This document shows, piece by piece, positions 51,640-60,930 of a DNA stretch of 64,000 nucleotides. Both the position numbers and the translations under genes were made by a program. The DNA is from Chitinophaga pinensis DSM 2588. GTDB taxonomy: Bacteria; Bacteroidota; Bacteroidia; Chitinophagales; Chitinophagaceae. Where the stretch lies: assembly GCF_000024005.1 (NCBI RefSeq), contig NC_013132.1, positions 5,636,001 to 5,700,000 of the forward strand, read 5' to 3'. Position 1 is the stretch's first letter; the number at the start of each line of letters is the position of its first letter. Below the pieces are notes generated by a model. The model was not told the origin of the DNA, searched no databases, and saw nothing but the letters and a program-made list of their open reading frames with translations.

Positions 51640-53856
51640 TTAATTAATCGGAAAATTGATCTCTACAGCCGTTCCCTCACCCGGTGCAGCATGAAACTGA
51701 ATGTCTCCCTTCAGGTAAGCTACGCGGGAGCGTATATTGAGCAATCCGGCGGAACGTGAGTTTCCCGCCTTCGTGATATCAAATCCTTTTCCATCGTCTT
51801 CCACCGTCAGGAACAGCTGCTGACCGTTCTGCTGCAATTGCACCAGCATAGTAGAAGCAGCAGCGTGTTTGATGACGTTATTAACCAGTTCCTGTACGAT
51901 ACGGTAAACCACAATCTCCTTTACATGGTCCATTTTAGCGTGTACGCCTACAATCTGGGCAGTGATCTCCAGTTTGTCGTTACTCAGGTTTTCGCAGTAA
52001 TTACATAGTGCAGCTGCCAATCCCTGTCTGGCCAGCAGTTCCGGTGTAAGGTTATGTGCTACCAGGCGGAGTTCCGACACGGCGGAATCGATCCTTCCCA
52101 GGGTCTTTCTGAGCAGACTTTTCTGGCTGTCCTGTCCCAGCATCGGCAACATACCGGACAACTCTATTTTAGTACCGGATAGGAGTCCGCCGAGACCATC
52201 ATGTAAATCCCTCGCCAGTCTGGCGCGTTCATTCTCCTGTCCGTCCAACATAGCGGATAAAGTAGTAATCTCATTATCCTTATTGATCCGTTGTATTTCC
52301 AGGTGATGCATCCTGCTCTGCTGACGCATACTTTTAGAGCGTTCCCGGTAGGCGTATATCATCAGGCCGAGAGCGGCCAGACTGGCTAGAATCAGCAATG
52401 TATATACGGTATTAAGACGACGGTTGTACAACATTTTCTGCTGAATGGATTTGAGTTCCTGGTCACGTTGCCGGGCTCTCATATGCGCGATAGACAATTC
52501 CTGTTCTTTCTGTTGGGCGCGTAGTTGTGCCAGTGATAACTGCTGGCGGTTCTTTTCGCCCTGCAATTCCATAAAAGCCAGTTGCTGCGCTCTTTGTTCA
52601 TCCTGGAAATGCAGTCTGTCTATTTCTCCCGCCTTCCGCGCGGCATCCAGCTGCATAAAGGCCAGTAGTTTTTCTTTCTTCTCGGCTTCGTACTGGGCTT
52701 CCAGGCGTTTACCGGTAGACATCTTCTCTGCGTCGTAGACATCCTGGTAGACTTTCAGGTATTCCCGGTAATAGTGCAGGGCGTCCACATAGTTGTTATC
52801 CCGTTCTGCCAGACCGGATAATCTCCTGAAGATGGTGAAAAGTGTCCGGTTATCATACAGGGTTTCCTGCTGGATGTAAGAGAGCGCCTGTACCATCAGC
52901 TGCTGTGCACTTTTATAGTCCTGATCCTCTTCTGCGAATTGAGACAGGATCGTATACGCATCTGCCGCAAAGGTGTATTGCTTGCTCTTCAACGCATCTT
53001 CCAGCCCCTTCCGGGTATAAAGCAGTGCGCTATCCCGCTGCTGATAATCGATAAACTGTGTGAATATATTCGCCAGATTCATGGCAATGAAGGCATAATC
53101 AGAAGCGGACTCCATATTGGGCCTGTTCTTCTCATAGACATGCAGGGCGCGGGTATAATAGTGATAAGCGGAGTCCAGTGGTCTTGTGGAAGTCGTATCC
53201 AGCCGGTACAGGGATTCAAAGGTGGTTCCCATCATCCGGTAAGCGTTGAAGATCGTATTGGGATTACGGGTCTTTGCTGCCAGTACAAGGTTCAGACGCG
53301 CGTATTTCTCCTGTGTCTTATAGTCATTCCATTCTGCGTAGATGCTATACAGTTCGTTATAGATCGCCCCTTTATAATCGTCTGTTTCTGCTGCTTCCAG
53401 TAATCTGAGTCCGCTGATAAAGCTCTTCACGGCTTCTCCTGCCTGGTTATCGCGGTTCTGCATCCATCCCCTGCAATATTCTATGTAGCCTTTCATACGC
53501 ATATCCTTGGTATGTGCGATGTACATGGTGGCGCTGTCCAGGTCTTTGTGAGCGGCATTGATCTGGTCATCGATACGACGACTCATGGCACGGATACCGT
53601 ATGTATAGGCTGCATATCTGCCATCCGGCATATTACGCGCCTGTAACAACTGTTCCTGGAAAACGCGGAAAGCCGCAGCTTTCTCGTCTCTGAAGAACAG
53701 GACAGAACCATATTTTGTCATCAGGAAAATACGTTCGCCTTTTTCCAGTCCGGGACGTTTCAGGGCTGCTTCCAATGTATCAGCACCCCGCTGTGCGTAG
53801 GTATTACCAAAGAAAAAGATATGGCATAACGTCAGGATGATATATATACGAATCAA
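51640..53856 (-). CDS. TPR-containing sensor histidine kinase
   Basis: 738 residues. Signal peptide (1-21, ends NTYAQR). Periplasmic TPR-like helical repeats (about 30-385). A long coiled coil (about 390-475) is rich in 'LAFMQL', 'QQLAFMEL' and 'QQLSLAQL' repeats. One membrane helix follows (about 483-503, 'YTLLILASLAALGLMIYAY'). The cytoplasmic part is a HisKA_3 dimerisation domain with phospho-acceptor His552 ('ARLARDLHDGLGGLLSG') and an HATPase_c domain ('VYRIVQELVNNVIKHAAAS', 'VEDDGKGFD', 'GLLNIRSRVAYLKG'). It phosphorylates the response regulator encoded next. The periplasmic TPR array suggests sensing of a protein partner. Such kinases are common in Bacteroidota. Confidence 0.94.
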   Translation of the reverse strand: MIRIYIILTLCHIFFFGNTYAQRGADTLEAALKRPGLEKGERIFLMTKYGSVLFFRDEKAAAFRVFQEQLLQARNMPDGRYAAYTYGIRAMSRRIDDQINAAHKDLDSATMYIAHTKDMRMKGYIEYCRGWMQNRDNQAGEAVKSFISGLRLLEAAETDDYKGAIYNELYSIYAEWNDYKTQEKYARLNLVLAAKTRNPNTIFNAYRMMGTTFESLYRLDTTSTRPLDSAYHYYTRALHVYEKNRPNMESASDYAFIAMNLANIFTQFIDYQQRDSALLYTRKGLEDALKSKQYTFAADAYTILSQFAEEDQDYKSAQQLMVQALSYIQQETLYDNRTLFTIFRRLSGLAERDNNYVDALHYYREYLKVYQDVYDAEKMSTGKRLEAQYEAEKKEKLLAFMQLDAARKAGEIDRLHFQDEQRAQQLAFMELQGEKNRQQLSLAQLRAQQKEQELSIAHMRARQRDQELKSIQQKMLYNRRLNTVYTLLILASLAALGLMIYAYRERSKSMRQQSRMHHLEIQRINKDNEITTLSAMLDGQENERARLARDLHDGLGGLLSGTKIELSGMLPMLGQDSQKSLLRKTLGRIDSAVSELRLVAHNLTPELLARQGLAAALCNYCENLSNDKLEITAQIVGVHAKMDHVKEIVVYRIVQELVNNVIKHAAASTMLVQLQQNGQQLFLTVEDDGKGFDITKAGNSRSAGLLNIRSRVAYLKGDIQFHAAPGEGTAVEINFPIN

Positions 53857-53955
53857 TGCGCCGCTTTTATTCTAAATAGATGGCGTAAATATAGGACAAA
53901 ACGTTTTTACGAAAATTAGTTGAATTTAGGGAGAAAAGGCATCCTCGTCTGCCGC

Positions 53956-53963
53956 TACCTTTG
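53956..53963 (+). promoter_or_regulatory. Possible -7 box of the DUF1266-like gene
   Basis: TACCTTTG matches TAnnTTTG, 30 bp before the ATG at 53994. No -33 TTG at the usual distance. Confidence 0.35.
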
Positions 53964-53993
53964 ACCTATCAACGAAAACAAAAACCCTTTTGT

Positions 53994-54650
53994 ATGTTTG
54001 GATTCTTTAAGACGAAACCTGTACGCGACGAGTTCTATCAGCAGCATAAACTGGCTGACGGATGGGAACCCTACCTGAACATAGGTGCATTACTGACAGA
54101 GGGCAACCTCCGCCGTGATTCCCTGACATTACAGTCAAGACTGGCTTCCAAACAATTGACTCCATTGTTACAGGGCGCCTGGGGTATCCATAACAGTGCG
54201 GATACCAAAGCCCTGATCAGCGACCTGCTGACCTTACCCGTGACGCAGAAACAGGCTTTTATATCGGCCGAACAGCTGACAGATGATGGGCTCTATCAGC
54301 GTATTAAGGACAACTGTGAGAAGGCTTTTGCGCAGCACAACCTCTATTTCAGTAAAGCGTATTTTGACGGCGTACAGGACCTGGCAGCCTGGGATATTGA
54401 ACGGGCCGGCCTGATTACCCGTTATGCTTTCAACACCGGCTGGTTAACGCAGGAGGAAGCCCTGGATGCCCTGAAAGCCCTGCACAAACTGGCTAAACAG
54501 CATTATACCAACTGGCTGGATTATTACCTGGGCTATCTGAAAGGCCGGACCATCATCTTTGATCCTTCCATAGATCATGCACTGGACTACATCTTTGCCC
54601 TGGGCTCCTTCTATAAAGACGATTTCTTCGTGATCTCTCATCCGTTGTAA
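53994..54650 (+). CDS. DUF1266-like cytoplasmic protein
   Basis: 218 residues from the ATG at 53994 (MFGFFKTKPVRDEF). The C-terminal half 'DLAAWDIERAGLITRYAFNTGWLTQEEALDALKALHKLAKQHYTNWLDYYLGYLKGR' matches the DUF1266 pattern (A-W-D-x-x-R, G-(W/Y)-(L/I)-x-x-x-E-A, W-x-x-(Y/F)-x-x-x-(Y/F)-x-x-G-R). No signal peptide or membrane segment. The biochemical role of DUF1266 is unknown, though such proteins often lie near secretion or polymorphic-toxin genes. A TTG at 53961 would add 11 residues. It is a single gene between divergent and unrelated neighbours. Confidence 0.75.
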   Translation: MFGFFKTKPVRDEFYQQHKLADGWEPYLNIGALLTEGNLRRDSLTLQSRLASKQLTPLLQGAWGIHNSADTKALISDLLTLPVTQKQAFISAEQLTDDGLYQRIKDNCEKAFAQHNLYFSKAYFDGVQDLAAWDIERAGLITRYAFNTGWLTQEEALDALKALHKLAKQHYTNWLDYYLGYLKGRTIIFDPSIDHALDYIFALGSFYKDDFFVISHPL

Positions 54651-54810
54651 CATTATTCCTTTGATCCTTTGTTTTGCCCCAATAGACCGGTATAGAGCCT
54701 TTCCGGCTTTATACCGGGTTTCTACCTGATTCACCTGTTCCTGGCAGCGCAGTCGAAAATACCGGTATCCCGGTATTCTTATTTGTTCGCATCTGCCTTA
54801 ATTTTGCCAT

Positions 54811-55488
54811 ATGTTTAGTAAACAGCCCTTTATTATCTGTCTTTTTTTATTGGCCGTCTTTTGTAGCTCCTGTTTTGAAGTGATTGAAGATGTGACGGTG
54901 AAGAAAGACGGCTCCGGAAACATGAAACTAACCCTGAATTTCAGCCAGAGTAAGACAAAGATCGCCACCCTCCTGATGATGGACAGCATCCGTGGACATA
55001 AAGTACCCGGACGCCCTGAGATTGAAGAAAAGATGCAGGAAGCAGCCGCGAAGCTGAAAACCATGAAAGGGATCACCAATGTGACCCAACAAACGGATTT
55101 TAACAATTATATTGCCACTATCAGCTTTTCTTTCAGAAATACTTCCGATATTAACAACCTGACGAAAAAGCTGCTGGACGAATATGAAGTTAACACCAAT
55201 ATAGCCGCCACCTATTCCTACGATCAGGAAAAGGCGAAGTTTACCAGGGACTATAAATACTCCAACGAAGTAAGAGAGCAATTCAGTAAAATGAAGGAGA
55301 AGGACAAAGAAGTGCTCAAAGCAGCCTCCTATATCAGCATCTTCCGGTTCGAGAACGTCATCAGCAGTTACAGTAACCAGGCAGCCAGACTGGCCAAAAA
55401 CCAGCAGGCAGTCATGCAGCGTCTCCCCCTGTATGACCTGGTAAGTGGTAAGGCGGACATTTCCAATCAAATACAATTATCAAAATAG
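54811..55488 (+). CDS. Lipoprotein of unknown function
   Basis: 225 residues. The signal has LLAVFCSSC (lipid Cys about 21). The mature part starts 'FEVIEDVTVKKDGSGNMKLTLNFSQSKTKIATLLMMDSIRGHKVP' and has a long helix 'EIEEKMQEAAAKLKTMKGITNVT', then a beta strand repeating 'YIATISFSFRNTSDINN'. The 'V.KKDGSG...TLNFS' start followed by a helix and 'GI.NV' resembles bacterial lipoproteins with an LppM-like beta fold. I cannot name the family with confidence. The stop codon is directly before the ATG of the next gene (55490), so the two are translationally coupled and probably act together. Confidence 0.7.
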   Translation: MFSKQPFIICLFLLAVFCSSCFEVIEDVTVKKDGSGNMKLTLNFSQSKTKIATLLMMDSIRGHKVPGRPEIEEKMQEAAAKLKTMKGITNVTQQTDFNNYIATISFSFRNTSDINNLTKKLLDEYEVNTNIAATYSYDQEKAKFTRDYKYSNEVREQFSKMKEKDKEVLKAASYISIFRFENVISSYSNQAARLAKNQQAVMQRLPLYDLVSGKADISNQIQLSK

Positions 55489-55489
55489 C

Positions 55490-57373
55490 ATGAAACGAGT
55501 TTTGCAATTGATAGCGCTTGCTACCTGCACCGGATTAACAGCTTCCGCGCAGGACTTAGCCTATAAAATCCCCGAAAAAGCATTTACGGTCGCTTCTATT
55601 AAAAGCGGACAATTATTCCGCCTGACCACAGTGAAGGATGTCAACAAGTCCCTGCTGGGAAAAAAACTACTGGAATCAATCGCCCAAAGCACCCGGCAGG
55701 ATTATAAAAGCATCGAGGACCTGGGTTTCAGTCTCACTGCGAATAGTTACTACTATTCCCAGCTGACTGACAGTATCGATTATACCTGTGTACTGATCCC
55801 GATTGCAGATCCCAATAAAGTAGACGCTTTGTTCCGTACCAGCCAGGAACCAGTGCTGGAGCAGAACAGCATCAATATATCAATGCGTCCGAGCGCGAAA
55901 AGCGTGGTGGCCTGGAATAAACAGTTTGTGTTCCTGACCTATGGTCGTGCAAAAGACAACTTCTTCGCTGATTCTGCCCGCGCTGCGAGATATGGTATCG
56001 AACTGGCCGCTGATCCTTATGTGGATGCAGCTGAGCCTATCGCCATCACAGATTCTGCAGCAACAGCGACTTATGATGAACCTGTCATCGTAGAAGCCCC
56101 CTCACCTGTGCCGGATACGATCCCGACAACCGTACCCGATGACGCTCCGCCGCCACCGGTTGTTGATTTCAATTATAACGACAACTATGAAGAAGGACAA
56201 AGTTATGAAGAACGTAGGCTGATCATAGACAGTGTGACGATGTTATGGTTGTCCGATAACGCCTTACAGGTATTTGAGAAAAAAGAAAACACACCTTCTA
56301 TCCTCAACACGCCTGGTTATAAACGTAGCGCAGATCCGGAGGCAGTAGCCTCTTTCTGGATGACAGACATGCAGAGCGTCTACTCTTCCTTCCTGCCTTA
56401 TACGCTGATGAAGTACGGTTACCTGATGCGCGGATATGGCTCCTATAATGCCAGACTGTACCTGGATAAAGAACAGATGCGCCTGACCAGCGAAATCGGC
56501 CTGGACCCGCAGAAAGCAGCCAGCTACGAAAAGATCAGCAACCAGCAACTGAACAAAAAGTTCCTGAAATATGTTAATAGCGATAGCCTGATAGGTTTTA
56601 TGAGCATCGCTTTTAACACCGAAGCCTACGTGAATGAAATACCGTCGCTGTTTAAAGGTATATATGGAAGGTATGACGAGGAAATGAACATTTTCGGGGA
56701 ATTCTTATCCATTGCCCTCGACGAAAAAGCCATCGCTAAAGTAGTTAAAGGAGATGCCCTGTTCCTGTTGTCCGGACTCAATCAGCAACAGGTCAGTTAC
56801 AGTTCTTATAACTATGACCCGGAAACCTTCGAATACAGGGATACCGTTAAAACTAAAACGGAAACCCTGCCTGATTTCCTTTGCATGTTCTCTTCCGATG
56901 ATCCGCGTATCATAGAACGCCTGTTGCAATATGGCATCAAAAAAGAAAAAATATTGCAGGATAACGGAGTTTACTCCCTTGAACAATCAAGGAAAATGCC
57001 TTTCAACCTGCATTTCCTGATCAAAGACGGTATCGTATTTATCGGTACGTCTATAAAGGATATCCGTCAGATCCAGAGCGGTTCTTTCAAAGGCAATATC
57101 AGCAAAGAGCAAAAAGCCCTGCTGAGCAAAAACAATTTCTCACTGTTCTTCAACCCGAAAACAATGAGCGCCGGCATTCCTGCAAGCGAACTGGGCGACG
57201 GTGCTGAGAAAATGCGTACACTGCTCGGTAGCGCTGGTAACCTCTATATGACCTCCACTGGTATCAAAGACGGTTATGTGGGTGTTGATATGGTTGCTGA
57301 TGTACCAAAAGAGAAAGAAAACGCTTTACAATATTTCCTTGATCTCATAGAAGAGATGGGAAACCTTAAATAG
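55490..57373 (+). CDS. Exported protein, DUF4836-like
   Basis: 627 residues from the ATG at 55490; an earlier in-frame start at 55445 would overlap the previous gene. Signal peptide 1-21 (ends LTASAQ). 'IPEKAFTVASIKSGQLFRLTTVKDVNKSLLGKKLLESI' at the mature N-terminus resembles the DUF4836 group of Bacteroidota envelope proteins. Residues about 190-235 are an acidic/proline-rich insert (rich in P, D, T, E) that looks disordered. The rest has alternating alpha/beta segments such as 'GFMSIAFNTEAYVNEIPSLFKGIYG'. It probably resides in the periplasm or outer membrane with the lipoprotein encoded upstream. The role is unknown. Confidence 0.7.
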   Translation: MKRVLQLIALATCTGLTASAQDLAYKIPEKAFTVASIKSGQLFRLTTVKDVNKSLLGKKLLESIAQSTRQDYKSIEDLGFSLTANSYYYSQLTDSIDYTCVLIPIADPNKVDALFRTSQEPVLEQNSINISMRPSAKSVVAWNKQFVFLTYGRAKDNFFADSARAARYGIELAADPYVDAAEPIAITDSAATATYDEPVIVEAPSPVPDTIPTTVPDDAPPPPVVDFNYNDNYEEGQSYEERRLIIDSVTMLWLSDNALQVFEKKENTPSILNTPGYKRSADPEAVASFWMTDMQSVYSSFLPYTLMKYGYLMRGYGSYNARLYLDKEQMRLTSEIGLDPQKAASYEKISNQQLNKKFLKYVNSDSLIGFMSIAFNTEAYVNEIPSLFKGIYGRYDEEMNIFGEFLSIALDEKAIAKVVKGDALFLLSGLNQQQVSYSSYNYDPETFEYRDTVKTKTETLPDFLCMFSSDDPRIIERLLQYGIKKEKILQDNGVYSLEQSRKMPFNLHFLIKDGIVFIGTSIKDIRQIQSGSFKGNISKEQKALLSKNNFSLFFNPKTMSAGIPASELGDGAEKMRTLLGSAGNLYMTSTGIKDGYVGVDMVADVPKEKENALQYFLDLIEEMGNLK

Positions 57374-57400
57374 TTGTGTCTTTTAATGGTTTTATAGTAT

Positions 57401-57434
57401 CCCCCCGCGGCCATTCCTGGTGCGGGGGTTTCTT
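57401..57434 (+). terminator. Intrinsic terminator
   Basis: CCCCCGC (57401-57407) and GCGGGGG (57421-57427) form a GC-rich stem followed by TTTCTTTT, 28 bp after the stop at 57373. A second small stem (GGACA/TGTCC) lies at about 57446-57464. Confidence 0.85.
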
Positions 57435-57496
57435 TTAACAGGCAAGGACACCCTTTCGGATGTCCTTTCTTATTGTTCAATGTCCGGTTTGTGATT

Positions 57497-57564
57497 ATGT
57501 ATTTACTATCCTTCATTGATCCTTCATTCATCAACGAAGGATCAATGAAGGATAATAAATACAT
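57497..57564. repeat. Long inverted repeat (29-bp arms)
   Basis: Arms 57497-57525 and 57536-57564 are complementary at 28 of 29 positions around a 10-nt loop (ATTCATCAAC). The arms contain CCTTCATTGATCCTTC and its complement. It is AT-rich and lacks a GC stem/T-tract, so it is not an ordinary terminator. It lies between convergent genes ending at 57373 and 57602. Confidence 0.8.
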
Positions 57565-57601
57565 AAGTCTTAGCAGATTGATAACAGAGCTGGAACTATA
57601 A

Positions 57602-59434
57602 TTACAGCGCCTCAGGATGTAATACATCCAGTATCGGATGATCGATACCCGACAGCATCTCCATTTCCGGCTTTATTAATTCCATAATGACAATATCGTT
57701 CATTCCTTTCTTCAGCCACTCGGCAGGTACATAGATCGTCTGTTGCGGACCAACCTGCCAGTACCTTCCCAGGTGATGACCATTGATCCATACAGCGCCC
57801 TTACCCCAGTTACTCATATCCAGCCAGGTATCACCGGTTTTATCCAAGGTAAAAGTACCCTGTCTGTAGGTAGGTACATTTGCCCCTGCCTTGATCCCTT
57901 TCGCGGCTACAGCAGGCAGCTTATCGAATGGTAAACCATATTGCTGCCAGCCTTTCAGCTCCTGCCTGTCAAAAAGTACTTTTTCGGTGATGCCTTTCCG
58001 GTTGGATAAAAGATATGGGCCGAAATTAATACGTCCCAGGTTCTCTACCAGCAGGTCCAGTTTCACTTTTCCGGCGGGTAAATCCAGCGCGATACTATCC
58101 CTCTTTGATCTTCTGTCCAGTACACCTGCTCTTTTTCCATTCACCATTACCACACAATAATCGCGTAATTCCTTTAACTGTAAAAGCCCTTTCCTACCTC
58201 CCGTCAGCGTGGTACTATACATCACCCAGCCATATGCCTGACCCAGGTCTTCAAATGTACGCGGCTTGGCACTGCCAACAGGTTTTGGCAACAGATCAAA
58301 AATACGGGTTGCCGCAGGAAGGTGGATCTCGGGAATACTGATAACAGGTCTTTTCGCAGGCACCTCCGGTAAGGAAGTTCCCGCAGGCAGGTGTTTAGCG
58401 ATTACATTACGGAACTGCATAAACTTCTCTGTTGCGTTACCTGCTTCGTCGAGCGGTGCATCATAGTCATAACTGCTGATCTGTGGTTCATATGGATCGG
58501 CGTCATTGGCATTGGCGCCGTTCATAAAACCACGCGTCGTACCGCCATGGAACATGTACATATTAATAGAAATTCCTGCGGCCAGTACGCTATCCAGTTT
58601 ACCCAGGTATTGCCGGTATGGAACGGTATGATGTTTTGTGCCCCACCAGTCGAACCAGGCGGGATACCATTCAGCAATATAATAAGGCCCTTTTCCGCTA
58701 TGATTTTCATTGATCAGTTGTTTTACCTGTAAGGGATCATCGACCCCATTAATAGCGGGTAATAAGCCGGGTAAATGGCCATTTTTGATAGCCGCCTTCG
58801 GGTCACAGGTATATAGCAGTCCGTCGAAGCCTGCTTCGACAAACATTTTCCGGTTAATATCGAGATAATCTTTATCATCGGAATAAGACCCGTATTCATT
58901 TTCTATCTGCACCATCAGGATATTGCCGCCGTGGGTGACCAGTAATGGAGATAACTGTTTACCCACCGCCATAATATAGTTCCTGTAGGCTTCAAGATAT
59001 TGCGGCTCTTTACTGCGTACTTTCAGCCCTTTTATCTCCTGCAGCCAGTAAGGATAGCCTCCGAATTCCCATTCTGCGCAAACGTAAGGGCTGGGTCTTA
59101 GTACAACCCATAAATCTTCCTCTTTCGCCATTTTTACAAAAGCCGCGATATCATTATTCCCCGAGAAATCATATTGCCCTTTTTCAGGTTCGTGTACATT
59201 CCAGAATACGTAGGTGCCTATTGTATTTAACCCCATCGCTTTGGCCATCTTCATCCGGTCCCGCCAGCATTCTCTGGGTACACGGGGATAGTGAATTTCC
59301 CCGGAAATCATCTGCAAAGGTTTTCCATCCAGCAGAAAAGCTGTATCACCAAGGGTAAAAGTATGCTGTTGCTGTGCGATGGAAAACAAGTAGGAAAAAA
59401 CAATGAGTAATGTAATAAAGCCAGTCTTTTTCAT
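57602..59434 (-). CDS. GH35 beta-galactosidase
   Basis: 610 residues with a signal peptide (1-21, ends SIAQQ). Catalytic (beta/alpha)8 domain: 'GEIHYPRVPRECWRDRMKMAKAMGLNTIGTYVFWNVHEPEKGQYDF' (45-90), acid/base Glu180 in 'VQIENEYGSY' and nucleophile Glu255 in 'YYIAEWYPAWFDWWG'. C-terminal jelly-roll domains end with 'WGKGAVWINGHHLGRYWQVGPQQTIYVPAEWL'. It releases terminal beta-galactose. It is the last gene of a PUL, 10 bp after a GH30 gene. With GH30 it fits degradation of a beta-galactan such as arabinogalactan side chains. The exact linkage is inferred. Confidence 0.94.
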   Translation of the reverse strand: MKKTGFITLLIVFSYLFSIAQQQHTFTLGDTAFLLDGKPLQMISGEIHYPRVPRECWRDRMKMAKAMGLNTIGTYVFWNVHEPEKGQYDFSGNNDIAAFVKMAKEEDLWVVLRPSPYVCAEWEFGGYPYWLQEIKGLKVRSKEPQYLEAYRNYIMAVGKQLSPLLVTHGGNILMVQIENEYGSYSDDKDYLDINRKMFVEAGFDGLLYTCDPKAAIKNGHLPGLLPAINGVDDPLQVKQLINENHSGKGPYYIAEWYPAWFDWWGTKHHTVPYRQYLGKLDSVLAAGISINMYMFHGGTTRGFMNGANANDADPYEPQISSYDYDAPLDEAGNATEKFMQFRNVIAKHLPAGTSLPEVPAKRPVISIPEIHLPAATRIFDLLPKPVGSAKPRTFEDLGQAYGWVMYSTTLTGGRKGLLQLKELRDYCVVMVNGKRAGVLDRRSKRDSIALDLPAGKVKLDLLVENLGRINFGPYLLSNRKGITEKVLFDRQELKGWQQYGLPFDKLPAVAAKGIKAGANVPTYRQGTFTLDKTGDTWLDMSNWGKGAVWINGHHLGRYWQVGPQQTIYVPAEWLKKGMNDIVIMELIKPEMEMLSGIDHPILDVLHPEAL

Positions 59435-59444
59435 GCCGGTTCTT

Positions 59445-60929
59445 TTAGAGTTTGATACTGCCTGTCACTGTAACTACGGCACGTGCAGGAATGATGATCT
59501 TGTTTTGTACCGGTACAGGTTGCAGATTACCGGCATCGGAAGTAACATAGGTACGCAGCCGGCTGATCTTTCCTTTTTTAGTACTTGCGTCCATTTGTAT
59601 TTCCTGTTGTGAAGGGTTTACGATAACGAGGCAAACGCTATTGTCTGTGTTCTTATAGGCAGATATCAGCAGGCTGCTATCTCTATCCAGCCCGGCTTTA
59701 ATACGCTGTGCACCCGGACGGATAAAGCGACTGAAATTGCCCATCGCCCACAGCATTTTGCTGTCGTGATAATCGCCGTCCGTTTTGTGTTTATCGATGT
59801 ATATCAGCCCGTCTTTATAATCATATGGAGAGATGGCCAGCCAGTATTGCCACGCTTTTGCATTGGCAATAACCAGGTCACGATGTATGACCGTCGCCAG
59901 GTATAAGGCCGCATCCATGCCATAATCTCTTTTGCTGCCATTGATCTCGCCGGCATTGTCACCCAGGATGCAATACTCCGATTGCCAGAAACCCAACCCG
60001 GGTACCGCTCCTACCGCTTTCGCCAGTGCTTCTCTTGTACTCACCGCCACTTGTGCCGGAGAGGTCGTGAAATAACTATGTCCTGCAATGTTGCGGCTGA
60101 TATTGGAAAGGTCGCCTACATAATATGGAGAGGAGGGATCAAAGAATGCTGAGACCTGTTTACCTTTGGCCGGTTTATCCGCAGTACTGAACAGATAGTC
60201 CAGTTTACCCGCTTCCCCGATTAATATTTTTGTATTGATCTTCCTCGCTGTCAGTACCTTGCTGAGACTTTTCGCCACGCCGCTGATCTGCTCATTATCG
60301 TAGGGACAACCTTCCTGGTTGCCATCACTCCAGTCCCATTGCGGTTCGTTGACCGGACTGATAAAATCGAAACGTACACCTGTCGTTTTATAGATACCAT
60401 TGACCGCATCGGCGACATATGCCGCCATTGCATCATACTTATCTGCAGTAATATTGCTGAGACCTTTATGAGCGAATGCTTTTCCGTTGGTAGTCAGCCG
60501 TACCGGCGGACTATTCAGGAATCCCAGGAACCGGTATACCTTTCTTTTCCTGGCGGCTTCCAGGAACCATTGCTGGCCGGACTGATGCTGCCACTCACTG
60601 GCTCGTCTCCATTCATCGCGGATATCGCTGCTATCTCCCTGTTCTGTGCTTCCGGCGCCAATATTATAACGCCACATGGACAACCCGATACCCCGGGGAG
60701 TGCCGGATGAAGTAGTATCCATACTGAAAAGCCAGTCCGCCATTGCGTTCTTCTTCTGCTCCGGCCAGTTGCCGACAAACTGTACAGACCATGCATCAGA
60801 TGCGCTGAAGTTGTCTATTGTCTGATATGTCGTACCGGGGTCGATGCTGACATGAACTGCGGTGGTCTGAGCCACCGCAGTTTTCATGAAAGTAATGACC
60901 ATCAACACCGGCATAAAAATTCTGTTCAT
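59445..60929 (-). CDS. GH30-family glycoside hydrolase
   Basis: 494 residues with a signal peptide (1-20, ends TAVAQ). Catalytic barrel: 'TIDNFSASDAWSVQFVGNW', 'GIGLSMWRYNIGAGS' (GH30 R-(Y/F)-N-I-G-x-G-S motif, about 81-94), acid/base Glu195 in 'SPVNEPQWDW' and nucleophile Glu318 in 'GFWQSEYCIL'. A C-terminal beta-sandwich follows ('LISAYKNTDNSVCLVIVNPSQQEI'). GH30 enzymes include beta-1,6-galactanases, beta-glucosidases and xylanases. Pairing with a GH35 and SusC/D suggests a beta-1,6-galactan or similar plant glycan, but this is inference. It is 1 bp from the SusD gene stop at 60931. Confidence 0.92.
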   Translation of the reverse strand: MNRIFMPVLMVITFMKTAVAQTTAVHVSIDPGTTYQTIDNFSASDAWSVQFVGNWPEQKKNAMADWLFSMDTTSSGTPRGIGLSMWRYNIGAGSTEQGDSSDIRDEWRRASEWQHQSGQQWFLEAARKRKVYRFLGFLNSPPVRLTTNGKAFAHKGLSNITADKYDAMAAYVADAVNGIYKTTGVRFDFISPVNEPQWDWSDGNQEGCPYDNEQISGVAKSLSKVLTARKINTKILIGEAGKLDYLFSTADKPAKGKQVSAFFDPSSPYYVGDLSNISRNIAGHSYFTTSPAQVAVSTREALAKAVGAVPGLGFWQSEYCILGDNAGEINGSKRDYGMDAALYLATVIHRDLVIANAKAWQYWLAISPYDYKDGLIYIDKHKTDGDYHDSKMLWAMGNFSRFIRPGAQRIKAGLDRDSSLLISAYKNTDNSVCLVIVNPSQQEIQMDASTKKGKISRLRTYVTSDAGNLQPVPVQNKIIIPARAVVTVTGSIKL

Positions 60930-60930
60930 G

